This document shows, one piece after another, positions 16,747 to 24,907 of a stretch of 64,000 bases of DNA. The stretch is from the NCBI RefSeq assembly GCF_016093295.1, contig NZ_JAEDAL010000010.1, positions 34,959 through 98,958 of the forward strand, written 5' to 3'. A program made the translations under genes and the position numbers. Source of the DNA: Inhella gelatinilytica (GTDB lineage Bacteria > Pseudomonadota > Gammaproteobacteria > Burkholderiales > Burkholderiaceae_C). Position 1 is the first letter of the stretch. Each line of letters starts with the position of its first letter. The notes under the pieces are model-generated. The model was given only the letters and a program-made list of their open reading frames with translations. It searched no databases and was not told the DNA's origin.

Positions 16747-17964
16747 TCAAACCGCATTCAGCATCAAGGGGATGAAGCGTACCGCGTCACCCGGCTGTAC
16801 AGCTTGACCCGGGGCAAGGCAGACCAAGCCCTGCGCCCAAGCCAGCGACGACAACACCCCAGAACCCTGGTGCCCATACCGCTCCACTTGGCCCTGCTCG
16901 TTCAGACGTGCGCGCAGAAATTCGCTGCGCTTGGGGTCCGGCCGGCTCCATGCAAAGGCCGCCGGCAGGGTCAAGGTGGGCTCGGCAACCTCGGCCTCCC
17001 CCGCCAGACGGCGCAGCAAGGGCCGCGCCAAAAGCAAGAACGTGACAAAGCTGGAGACGGGGTTACCCGGCAACCCCACGAAATGGGCATGCCCTCCGCC
17101 AGCGCGGTGGATGCGGCCGTACGCAAATGGTTTGCCTGGTTTGATGGCGATTTGCCACAGGTCCAACTGCCCCTGGGATTCCAGCGCGGGCTTGAGGTGA
17201 TCCTCCTCGCCCACAGAGACGCCGCCACTGGTCAACACCAGATCAGCGGATTGAGCGGCATGGGCCAGAGCGTCCCGCGTGGCCTGGAGCTGGTCTGGAA
17301 CGATCCCGAGGTCGTGTACTTCGCAGCCGAGGCCTTCGAGCAACGCACGCAAGGTGAAGCGATTGCTGTTGTAAATCGCACCCGGCGGCAAGGGATCGCC
17401 CGGCATGACCAACTCGTCGCCCGTGGAGAAAAGCGCCACCCGGACCGGCCGGCGGACCGGCAAGTGCGCCAAACCGACCGACGCGGCCAGGCCCAGATGG
17501 GCCGCCGACAGTCGCTGGCCGGCTGAAAGAATCTCGGCTCCCAGCCGAATGTCTTCCCCCGCACGGCGGATGTTTTGCTGGGGCTGGATCTCCGCCGGCA
17601 GGTGCACCCACACCTGCCCAGACTCGTCCGTGCGGGTCGCGCAGTGCTCTTGCATCACCACGGCTTGGGTACCAGCGGGAACACTGGCCCCAGTAAAGAT
17701 GCGCGCCACGCCGTCGGCCGGGAGGGCTTCCGGCCACCGGCCAGCCGGCACCCGCTGCAGCACCGGACGCTCACATCCGGCATCGGTCAATCGAACGGCA
17801 TACCCGTCCATCGCGCTGTTGTCTGCAGACGGCACGGAAATGGACGCCGCCTGCGCCCCCGCCAACACCCGTCCGCGGGCATGCGCCGTCAAAACAATTT
17901 CCGTATCGGCCACCGGTTCGACGGCCGCCAGCAGGCGCGTCAGCGCCTCGTTGAGTTGAATCAT
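16747..17964 (-). CDS. moeA: Molybdopterin molybdenumtransferase
   Basis: The 405-residue cytoplasmic enzyme inserts molybdate into adenylylated molybdopterin. Clear family motifs are PSADNSAMDGYAVR near residue 50, RIFTGASVPAGTQAVVMQE, RRAGEDIRLG, GDELVMPGDPLPPGAIYNSN, TSGGVSVGEEDH, KPGKPFAYGR and GLPGNPVSSFVTF. Its ATG overlaps the thrC stop by four bases (ATGA), tying molybdenum cofactor synthesis to the threonine genes in one transcript. Length fits the family. Confidence 0.95.
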   Translation of the reverse strand: MIQLNEALTRLLAAVEPVADTEIVLTAHARGRVLAGAQAASISVPSADNSAMDGYAVRLTDAGCERPVLQRVPAGRWPEALPADGVARIFTGASVPAGTQAVVMQEHCATRTDESGQVWVHLPAEIQPQQNIRRAGEDIRLGAEILSAGQRLSAAHLGLAASVGLAHLPVRRPVRVALFSTGDELVMPGDPLPPGAIYNSNRFTLRALLEGLGCEVHDLGIVPDQLQATRDALAHAAQSADLVLTSGGVSVGEEDHLKPALESQGQLDLWQIAIKPGKPFAYGRIHRAGGGHAHFVGLPGNPVSSFVTFLLLARPLLRRLAGEAEVAEPTLTLPAAFAWSRPDPKRSEFLRARLNEQGQVERYGHQGSGVLSSLAWAQGLVCLAPGQAVQPGDAVRFIPLMLNAV

Positions 17965-19367
17965 CCCAGTCCCAAGCAGTGATCGATCACGGCTCGAACT
18001 TGAGCCGCATCGGCGTCCACGACCTGGACGCGCTGGGGCAGATTTTCAATGCCTTCGAGATGCGCGGGGCGCGGTGGCTGCATCCCCGTGGCCTCCACCA
18101 AGGTGTCGGCAAACTTGGCGGGCAACGCGGTTTCGAGCACGATCATGGGCACGTCAGGTTGGCGCAGCGCCTCGGCCACCTTCAGTCCATCGGCGGTATG
18201 GGGGTCGATCAGCCGGCCCGTCTTGTGCCAACAGGCTCGAATCGTCGCGACCCGATCGGTGTGCGAACTGGCGCCGGAGGCAAATCCGTAGTGGGCGTGG
18301 ACTCGCTCCATCGTCGCCGCATCGACCTCAAAGGCGCCGCCTTGAAACCGCGCGGCCACCTGTGCGCCATCTCGATCCATCACGTCGGCAATGAATCGTT
18401 CGAAGTTGCTGGCCTTGCTGATGTCCATGGACGGACTGCTGGTCGCGTGCGTGTGGGCAGCGCCTCGGGGGGCGTAGCGCCCGGTTCGGAAGAACTCATC
18501 GAGCACGTCGTTTTCATTGGTGGCGACCACCAACTGCTCTATGGGCAACCCCATTTGCCGCGCCACATGACCGGCACACACATTGCCGAAATTTCCGCTC
18601 GGCACCGTGAAGCTGACACGCTCGTCATTGGATTTTGTCGCTTGGAAGTAACCAGCAAAGTAATACACCACTTGGGCCAGCAGGCGCGCCCAGTTGATGC
18701 TATTGACCGTACCGATCTTGCGGCTCTTTTTGTAGGCCAGGTCGTTGGAAACCGCCTTGACGATGTCTTGGCAGTCGTCAAACACGCCCCGCACGGCCAG
18801 GTTGTGGATATTGGCATCCTGCAGGCTGAACATCTGCGCCTGCTGGAACGCACTCATTCGCCCGTGCGGACTGAGCATGAAAACATTCACCCCGGCGCGG
18901 CCGCGCATGGCGTATTCAGCGGCACTGCCCGTGTCTCCGCTGGTCGCCCCCAGGATGTTGAGTTGCTCGCCCCGGCGGCCCAACTCGTACTCGAACAAGG
19001 CGCCAAGCAACTGCATGGCCATGTCCTTGAAGGCCAGCGTAGGCCCGTTGGACAACTCTTCCAAGTAAAGGCCGGGTTCGAGCCGGTGCAGCGGCGTGAT
19101 CTCCGCTCGCCCTCCGAACACTTCCGCCCGATAGGTTTGTGCACACAGGCGCCGCAAGTCCTCTGCGGGAATGTCGTCGATGTAGAGCGAAAGGATCTCG
19201 AACGCCAACTCGGCATAGCTCAGGGTGCGCCAGCTACTGAGCGTGGTGGCGTCCACTTTCGGGTAGCGCTCGGGCAAAAACAGGCCACCGTCTTCCGCCA
19301 GGCCTTCGAGCAAGATGTCGCAAAAGCGTTTGGGCACGCCACCGCCGCGGGTCGAGAGGTAGCGCAT
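17961..19367 (-). CDS. thrC: Threonine synthase
   Basis: The 468-residue PLP enzyme converts O-phosphohomoserine to threonine. It begins MRYLSTRGG, the conserved start of the long (fungal and gammaproteobacterial type) ThrC. It contains NGPTLAFKDMAMQLLG with the PLP lysine, LGATSGDTGSAAEYAM and PSGNFGNVCAGHVA. I take the ATG at 19367 rather than the TTG at 19373, which overlaps the hom stop. It lies directly after hom and overlaps moeA. Confidence 0.96.
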   Translation of the reverse strand: MRYLSTRGGGVPKRFCDILLEGLAEDGGLFLPERYPKVDATTLSSWRTLSYAELAFEILSLYIDDIPAEDLRRLCAQTYRAEVFGGRAEITPLHRLEPGLYLEELSNGPTLAFKDMAMQLLGALFEYELGRRGEQLNILGATSGDTGSAAEYAMRGRAGVNVFMLSPHGRMSAFQQAQMFSLQDANIHNLAVRGVFDDCQDIVKAVSNDLAYKKSRKIGTVNSINWARLLAQVVYYFAGYFQATKSNDERVSFTVPSGNFGNVCAGHVARQMGLPIEQLVVATNENDVLDEFFRTGRYAPRGAAHTHATSSPSMDISKASNFERFIADVMDRDGAQVAARFQGGAFEVDAATMERVHAHYGFASGASSHTDRVATIRACWHKTGRLIDPHTADGLKVAEALRQPDVPMIVLETALPAKFADTLVEATGMQPPRPAHLEGIENLPQRVQVVDADAAQVRAVIDHCLGLG

Positions 19368-19369
19368 GG

Positions 19370-20695
19370 TCAAGCCAGTTCTTCCTTACGGATTCGAGCA
19401 ATGGGAGCCAACACCGAGGGCAGGCTCTGCATGAACTCCTGCGCCCGGTCCATGCGCTCCTCCACCGTGGTGTGGGTCAGGATGATGAGATCCGTCTGAC
19501 GCTCGCCCTCCAAACTCTCGCGTTGCAACACTGCGTCGATGCTGATGTCGTTTTCCGCCAGGATGGTGGTGATGCGGCTGAGTACGCCGGTTTCATCCGC
19601 CACCCGCAATCGCAGGTAATAGGCCGAGCGCACGCCACTCATCGGCAAGATCGGCGTGGTCCCCATTTGGTCGGGCTGGAAAGCCAGATGAGGAACGCGA
19701 TGGTCGGGGTCGGCCGTGGCCAGGCGCGTTACATCCACCAAGTCCGCGACAACCGATGAGGCCGTGGGTTCGGCCCCCGCCCCCTTGCCGTAATACAGCG
19801 TGGTGCCCACCGCATCCCCTTGCACCATCACCGCGTTCATCGCGCCTTCGACGTTGGCAATCAACCGCTGGGCAGGAATCAGCGTGGGGTGCACCCGCAG
19901 TTCGATCCCCCCCAATTCGTCACGTCGCCGTGTGATGCCCAACAGTTTGATTCGGTAGCCCAGCTGCTCGGCGTATTTGATGTCAATCGCCTGCAGCCCG
20001 GTAATGCCCTGGATGTGCGCCTTGTCGAATTGCACGGGTGTACCGAAAGCAATCGCCGACAAGATCGTCAGCTTGTGGGCGGCATCAATCCCTTCAATGT
20101 CAAAGGTCGGGTCGGCCTCGGCGTACCCCAACCGCTGGGCTTCTTTCAGGACCACCTCGAAATCCAAGCCCTTGGCCCGCATCTCGCTCAAGATGAAATT
20201 GGTCGTGCCGTTGATGATGCCCGCTACCCACTCGATCCGATTGCCCGCCAAAGACTCTCGAAGGGCCTTGATGATGGGAATCCCCCCAGCGACCGCCGCT
20301 TCAAAGGCCACCATGACCCCCTTGGCTTGGGCGCGGGCAAAGACCTCATTGCCATGGGTGGCCAGCAAGGCCTTGTTGGCGGTCACCACGTGCTTGCCGG
20401 CGTCAATCGCAGCCAGCACAACGTCCTTGGCCACGCTCTCGCCCCCGATCAACTCGACCACGATGTCAATTTCGGGATCTCGCACGATGTCCATGGGGTC
20501 TGCCACCACGCGAATGCCTTCAGCCACCTGGGCCCGCGCCGCGGCCAAGTCACGCCGACAAACCGCCGCCACCTCAATTCGGCGACCGGCGCGACGGCTG
20601 ATTTCCTCTTGGTTGCGCGTCAGCACTTGGTAAGTGCCACCGCCCACAGTGCCGAAGCCCAGCAGGCCTACTTTGATGGGTTTCAAGATCGTCAT
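19370..20695 (-). CDS. hom: Homoserine dehydrogenase
   Basis: The 441-residue enzyme reduces aspartate semialdehyde to homoserine. It has an N-terminal NAD(P) site (VGLLGFGTVGGGTYQVL) and the catalytic region GGIPIIKALRESLAGNRI with GIINGTTNFIL and GYAEADPTFDIEGIDAAHK. A C-terminal ACT domain of about 80 residues (YYLRLRVADETGVLSRITTIL) probably gives threonine feedback. It follows alaA by two bases and precedes thrC by two bases. Confidence 0.97.
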   Translation of the reverse strand: MTILKPIKVGLLGFGTVGGGTYQVLTRNQEEISRRAGRRIEVAAVCRRDLAAARAQVAEGIRVVADPMDIVRDPEIDIVVELIGGESVAKDVVLAAIDAGKHVVTANKALLATHGNEVFARAQAKGVMVAFEAAVAGGIPIIKALRESLAGNRIEWVAGIINGTTNFILSEMRAKGLDFEVVLKEAQRLGYAEADPTFDIEGIDAAHKLTILSAIAFGTPVQFDKAHIQGITGLQAIDIKYAEQLGYRIKLLGITRRRDELGGIELRVHPTLIPAQRLIANVEGAMNAVMVQGDAVGTTLYYGKGAGAEPTASSVVADLVDVTRLATADPDHRVPHLAFQPDQMGTTPILPMSGVRSAYYLRLRVADETGVLSRITTILAENDISIDAVLQRESLEGERQTDLIILTHTTVEERMDRAQEFMQSLPSVLAPIARIRKEELA

Positions 20696-20697
20696 GG

Positions 20698-21933
20698 TTA
20701 TTCGGTTGCGTGACGTTTGCGATAGCCCGACAAGAAGCGAGCGATACGAGCGATGGCCTCTTCCAGGTCATCGAGATGAGGGAGGAACACCAGACGGAAG
20801 TGCTGGGTATCCCCATGGTTGAAGCCCGTCCCTTGCACGATCAGCACCTTTTCCGCTGCTAGCAATTCATAAGCGAACTGCTGGTCATCCGCGATGGGGT
20901 ACAGCTTGGGGTCAAGACGGGGAAACATGTAAAGCGCACCTTGCGGCTTCACCACGCTCACGCCTGGAATGGCGCTGAGCAATTCATAGGCCCGGTCGCG
21001 CTGACGCGCCAGACGTCCGCCCGGAGCCACCAAGTCTTTGATGCTCTGGTATCCCCCCAGCGCCGTTTGGATGGCCAGTTGGCCGGGCGTGTTGGCGCAC
21101 AGGCGCAGCGAGGCCAGCATGTTCAAGCCCTCGATGAAGTCCTGCGCATGGGCTTTGTTGCCACTGACGATCATCCAGCCCGAGCGAAACCCACAGCTGC
21201 GGTAGTTTTTCGACAAACCACCAAAGGTGAGCACCAGCACATCCGTGGCCAACGAGGCCATGGCGACATGCTCAGCCCCATCGAAAAGCGTCTTGTCGTA
21301 AATCTCGTCCGCGAGGATGACCAGCCCGTGCTCGCGCGCAATTTGCAGGATTCCCAGCAGGGTTTCCCTCGGGTACACGGCCCCCGTGGGGTTGTTGGGG
21401 TTGATAACCGCGATGCCCTTTGTGCGGGGCGTGATCTTGGCTCGCATATCGGCCAAGTCCGGCAACCAACCGTTCTCTTCGCGGCACAGGTAGTGCACCG
21501 GCTTGCCTCCCGCCAGACCCGTCACCGCCGTGTACAGCGGGTAGTCAGGCGAGGGAACCAGCAGTTCATCCCCCTCATCCAGCAGGCCGTTGACGGCCAT
21601 GGTGATGAGCTCGGAAACCCCATTCCCCAAATAGACGTCGTCCACGGCAACGCCGGCAATGCCCAACTGCTGCGTGTAGTGCACCACCGCCTTACGCGCA
21701 GAAAACAGTCCCTTGCTGTCGGTGTACCCAGCGGCCTCCGCACCCGGCAGGTTGCGGATCATGTCCTGAACAATTTCGTCGGGCGGCAGCAAACCAAACG
21801 CTGCAACGTTGCCGATATTCAGCTTGATGATCTTGTGGCCTTCGTCCTCCATTTGCCGCGCCTTGTCGAGCACGGGTCCGCGGATGTCGTAATTCACGGT
21901 GGCCAAACGGGCCGATTTCTTCAAAGGATTCAA
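20698..21933 (-). CDS. alaA: Alanine transaminase (AlaA type)
   Basis: The 411-residue PLP-dependent fold type I aminotransferase closely follows E. coli AlaA: VNYDIRGPVLDKAR, KLNIGNVAAFG, GYTDSKGLFSARKAV, NGVSELI, AVINPNNPTGAVYPRE, and the PLP lysine in GGLSKNYRSCGFRSGW. It should make alanine from glutamate and pyruvate. The frame is open 40 codons further, but the homologous region starts at the TTG at 21933, which has GGAG eight bases upstream. This start is inferred. It heads the alaA-hom-thrC-moeA-moaD-speD run. Confidence 0.92.
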   Translation of the reverse strand: MNPLKKSARLATVNYDIRGPVLDKARQMEDEGHKIIKLNIGNVAAFGLLPPDEIVQDMIRNLPGAEAAGYTDSKGLFSARKAVVHYTQQLGIAGVAVDDVYLGNGVSELITMAVNGLLDEGDELLVPSPDYPLYTAVTGLAGGKPVHYLCREENGWLPDLADMRAKITPRTKGIAVINPNNPTGAVYPRETLLGILQIAREHGLVILADEIYDKTLFDGAEHVAMASLATDVLVLTFGGLSKNYRSCGFRSGWMIVSGNKAHAQDFIEGLNMLASLRLCANTPGQLAIQTALGGYQSIKDLVAPGGRLARQRDRAYELLSAIPGVSVVKPQGALYMFPRLDPKLYPIADDQQFAYELLAAEKVLIVQGTGFNHGDTQHFRLVFLPHLDDLEEAIARIARFLSGYRKRHATE

Positions 21934-22058
21934 GGCCAGGACTCCAGGTGCGCCACTTGATAATGCTGCGGCGCACACAAAACAACGGGGGTTGATTTCA
22001 ACACAGCGCACCCCGTCAGCATTCGCGAACCACGCAGGCTTTCTCGATTCCAACGGCC

Positions 22059-22430
22059 ATGAAGTTTCAACTCGATCAGCCTGAGGGCGTCAACAACATC
22101 ACGCGAATGGAACCCGGCCGGGTGTGGGTCGGGCCTGAGGCCCATGAACGCGCCGTCCTGGTGCCTTGGCAAGGCGCTGCGCAGGCGTGGGCCCCTGCAA
22201 CATTCGAGCAGCTGTCACGGGAACACTTTGCACCCATGCTCGCCCTACGCCCCGAGTTGGTTATCTTGGGGACCGGGCCTCGCCACCGGTTCGCCCACCC
22301 CGCGCTCTATCGGGACCTGATCGAAGCCGGCATTGGCCTCGAAGCCATGGAGTTGCACGCCGCCTGCCGCACCTTCAACGTCTTGGCAGGGGAAGGCCGA
22401 AAAGTTCTCGCCGCCCTTCTCTTTGGGTAG
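22059..22430 (+). CDS. Mth938-like domain protein (DUF498)
   Basis: The 123-residue single-domain protein matches the Mth938/AAMDC fold family. It opens MKFQLDQPEGVNNITRMEPGRVWVG and contains RPELVILGTGPRHRFAHPAL and GIGLEAMELHAACRTFNVLAGEGRKVLAALLF. Related proteins occur across bacteria and near respiratory complex assembly factors in eukaryotes; the bacterial role is unsettled. It is divergent from alaA and lies upstream of the peroxiredoxin gene. Confidence 0.88.
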   Translation: MKFQLDQPEGVNNITRMEPGRVWVGPEAHERAVLVPWQGAAQAWAPATFEQLSREHFAPMLALRPELVILGTGPRHRFAHPALYRDLIEAGIGLEAMELHAACRTFNVLAGEGRKVLAALLFG

Positions 22431-22462
22431 GCTGACTTTGGTTATGGGCTTGCCAAGCCCTT

Positions 22463-22517
22463 TATAATCTCAGGCTGTGCCCGTTTTGTGCTGATTACAA
22501 GCCCCCTATTGGCTTGT
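22463..22517 (+). promoter_or_regulatory. -10 box and leader hairpin before the peroxiredoxin gene
   Basis: A perfect TATAAT at 22463-22468 is the clearest -10 element here; the -35 is weak (TTGGTT at 22438, long spacer). Transcription from it gives a leader of about 108 bases holding the hairpin ACAAGCC (22497-22503) / GGCTTGT (22511-22517). No known riboswitch pattern was recognised. Confidence 0.5.
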
Positions 22518-22582
22518 GATTGCCTTCAATGGGGCTGACCCAGGGCACGTGGGTTGGCCCTCAGCCGCGAGACCCCGACCTC

Positions 22583-23071
22583 ATGACGCCTGCGCTCAAC
22601 AAAGCCCTTCCCGACATCGAGGCCCAAGCCACCGGCGGGCTCAAGTTCACGCAGCATAGCTATGCTGGCCGTTTCCTGGTGCTGTATTTCTACCCGAAAG
22701 ACAACACGCCGGGCTGTACCACCGAAGCGATGCAGTTCCGTGATCATTACAAAGAATTCACACAACTGGGTGCTGTGGTGGTCGGCGTGTCGCGCGACAA
22801 CCTGATTTCGCACAACAAATTCAAAGAAACATTGGGCCTGCCCTTTGACTTGGTCGCTGACACCGAGGAAAAGCTCTGCCACATGTTCGGCGTGGTCAAG
22901 AACAAGATCATGTACGGCAAAAAGGTCAAGGGTATTGAGCGCTCCACCTTCCTGATCGACCCCCGTGGCGTGCTGCGCGCCGAGTGGCGCGGCCTGAAAG
23001 TTGCCGGGCATGTCGAGGAAGTTCTGGAAGCCATCAAGGCCCTGCAACCCGAGACGCAACAGGCCGCCTGA
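22583..23071 (+). CDS. Peroxiredoxin, PrxQ/BCP type
   Basis: The 162-residue thiol peroxidase has the active site YPKDNTPGCTTEA with peroxidatic Cys45 and the family segment VVGVSRDN. BCP proteins usually have a resolving Cys five residues after the peroxidatic one; here that position is Met50. The alternative helix-3 position is Lys81. Cys99 (EKLCHMFGV) is the only other cysteine, so the enzyme may work as a one-Cys type or use Cys99. I place the start at the ATG at 22583, where family similarity begins. A strong hairpin terminator follows. Confidence 0.9.
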   Translation: MTPALNKALPDIEAQATGGLKFTQHSYAGRFLVLYFYPKDNTPGCTTEAMQFRDHYKEFTQLGAVVVGVSRDNLISHNKFKETLGLPFDLVADTEEKLCHMFGVVKNKIMYGKKVKGIERSTFLIDPRGVLRAEWRGLKVAGHVEEVLEAIKALQPETQQAA

Positions 23072-23088
23072 TCAGGGGTTTTCCCTCC

Positions 23089-23121
23089 ACAAAGCCCGGT
23101 CCTGCCGGGCTTTGTGCTTTC
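23089..23121 (+). terminator. Terminator after the peroxiredoxin gene
   Basis: ACAAAGCCCGG (23089-23099) pairs perfectly with CCGGGCTTTGT (23105-23115) around a five-base loop. The following T-tract is interrupted (GCTTTCTG). Confidence 0.8.
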
Positions 23122-23162
23122 TGCATAATGGGCTCATGCACTGCCCCTGCGCCGTAGCCCCC

Positions 23163-23197
23163 AAAGCCGCCCCTGTGAGGGCGGCTTTTTGCTTTTT
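23163..23197 (+). terminator. Strong terminator inside the phoH leader
   Basis: AAAGCCGCCC (23163-23172) pairs perfectly with GGGCGGCTTT (23179-23188), followed by TTGCTTTTT. The phoH ribosome site GGAG starts at 23198, directly after the T-tract, so phoH expression from any promoter upstream needs read-through. Confidence 0.85.
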
Positions 23198-23206
23198 GGA
23201 GTTTTG

Positions 23207-24865
23207 ATGCCCCTGCCCAAGCCGCCGACCAAGAAAGCTGATCGCGTGACCCCCACCGCCCTGGCGCAAGACCTGAAGCCGGGTGCAGTCCCCAAAGCCA
23301 AGCCGACGCGCAAGCGGGGGGTTGTCGAGCCGACATCCACCGCCATGGCCGCCGCCAGTTCGCCAGCAGTGCCCATGGCAAGCCCCCCGTCCCGCCTCAG
23401 CCCCGTCGTCGCCGCGACCCCCACTCAGGCCCCCAAACGACGCCGCGGCCCGGTGCGCACGGGGGAGCCTCCCAAGCTTTTTGTGCTGGACACCAACGTG
23501 CTGATGCACGACCCCATGTCGCTGTTCCGCTTCGACGAACACGACATCTTCTTGCCCATGATGACGCTGGAAGAGCTCGACGGTCACAAAAAGGGCATGA
23601 GCGAGGTGGCGCGCAACGTCCGTCAGGTCAGCCGGGAATTAGATGCCCTCGCGGCCTCCATGAAGACCCAGTCACTGGAGGAAATGGCCAAAGGCCTGCC
23701 CCTGGATCACAGCGGGCACAAAGAGGCCGCCGGCCGCCTGTACTTTCAAACCGAAACACTGCAACCCGCCTTGCCCATGGCGCTGCCAGCCGGCAAGGCC
23801 GACAACCAGATCCTGGGGGTGGTGCAGGCACTCAAAGAGAAAGACCCGGCGCGCGACGTGGTCTTGGTGTCCAAGGACATCAACATGCGCATCAAGGCCC
23901 GCGCCCTGGGCCTGCCCGCCGAAGACTACCGCAACGACAAAGCACTCGAAGACAGCGACCTGCTGTACACCGGCGTTCAGGCGCTACCGTCGGACTTTTG
24001 GGACCGTCACGGCAAGACCATGGAGAGCTGGTCCTCAGGCGGCCAGACTTTTTACCGAATCAGCGGCCCATTGGTGCCATCGTTGCTCGTCAACGAAATG
24101 GTCTACCTGGAAGCCCCGGGACAAGCGCCCCTGCACGCGCGCGTGAGTGAAATCACGGGCAAACAGGCGGTTTTGCGCACGCTGAAAGATTTCACCAACC
24201 CCAAGCACGGGGTGTGGGGCATCACCGCCCGCAATCGAGAACAGAACTTCGCCCTCAATTTGCTGATGGACCCCGAGGTTGACTTGGTCACCCTCACCGG
24301 CACAGCCGGTACGGGCAAGACCTTGCTGGCCCTCGCCGCGGGGCTCACTCAAGTGTTGGACGAGCGACGCTACAGCGAAATCATCGTCACGCGCGTCACC
24401 GTTCCCGTGGGTGAGGACATTGGTTTCTTGCCCGGCACGGAAGAGGAAAAGATGAGCCCCTGGATGGGGGCCCTGGATGACAACCTGGAAGTGTTGACCC
24501 GTGGCGACGGCGCCGCCGGGGAATGGGGGCGTGCCGCGACGGCAGATTTGATGCGTTCCAAGGTGCGCATCAAGAGCCTGAACTTCATGCGCGGACGGAC
24601 TTTCCTGAACAAGTTCGTCATCATCGACGAGGCTCAAAACCTGACGCCCAAGCAAATGAAAACCTTGCTGACCCGTGCCGGCCCGGGCACCAAGATGATT
24701 TGCCTGGGCAACTTGGCCCAGATCGACACGCCCTACCTCACGGAAGGGAGTTCGGGGTTGACGTTTTGCGTGGATCGTTTCAAGGGCTGGTCGCACAGCG
24801 GCCACATCACGCTGGCCCGGGGCGAGCGCTCGCGTTTGGCAGACTTCGCTTCCGAGGTCCTTTGA
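23207..24865 (+). CDS. phoH: PIN-PhoH family ATPase
   Basis: The 552-residue protein starts at the ATG at 23207, five bases after GGAG. A Pro/Ala/Lys-rich, probably disordered N-terminus of about 85 residues is followed by a PIN nuclease domain (LFVLDTNVLMHDP, MMTLEELDGHKKG, ILGVVQALKE, VVLVSKDINMRIKA). A PhoH helicase/ATPase domain comes next with Walker A LTGTAGTGKTLLALAAG and Walker B FVIIDEAQNLTPKQMK. This is the PhoH2 architecture, associated with RNA unwinding and cleavage. A hairpin that terminates in front of the ribosome site may control it. Confidence 0.94.
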   Translation: MPLPKPPTKKADRVTPTALAQDLKPGAVPKAKPTRKRGVVEPTSTAMAAASSPAVPMASPPSRLSPVVAATPTQAPKRRRGPVRTGEPPKLFVLDTNVLMHDPMSLFRFDEHDIFLPMMTLEELDGHKKGMSEVARNVRQVSRELDALAASMKTQSLEEMAKGLPLDHSGHKEAAGRLYFQTETLQPALPMALPAGKADNQILGVVQALKEKDPARDVVLVSKDINMRIKARALGLPAEDYRNDKALEDSDLLYTGVQALPSDFWDRHGKTMESWSSGGQTFYRISGPLVPSLLVNEMVYLEAPGQAPLHARVSEITGKQAVLRTLKDFTNPKHGVWGITARNREQNFALNLLMDPEVDLVTLTGTAGTGKTLLALAAGLTQVLDERRYSEIIVTRVTVPVGEDIGFLPGTEEEKMSPWMGALDDNLEVLTRGDGAAGEWGRAATADLMRSKVRIKSLNFMRGRTFLNKFVIIDEAQNLTPKQMKTLLTRAGPGTKMICLGNLAQIDTPYLTEGSSGLTFCVDRFKGWSHSGHITLARGERSRLADFASEVL

Positions 24866-24907
24866 GGGCAAAGGCCCCGTCCACTTGGCGGGGCCTTTGC
24901 CCTCAAA
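24861..24907. terminator. Bidirectional terminator shared by phoH and prpE
   Basis: The 19 bases at 24861-24879 are the exact reverse complement of 24889-24907, with a 9-base loop. The arms start TTTGAGGGCAAAGG and carry the stop codons of both convergent genes (phoH TGA at 24863-24865, prpE TGA at 24903-24905). Confidence 0.9.

Noticed and set aside
17979..19499. 506-residue plus-strand frame
   Set aside because: Antisense to thrC; no recognisable motif.
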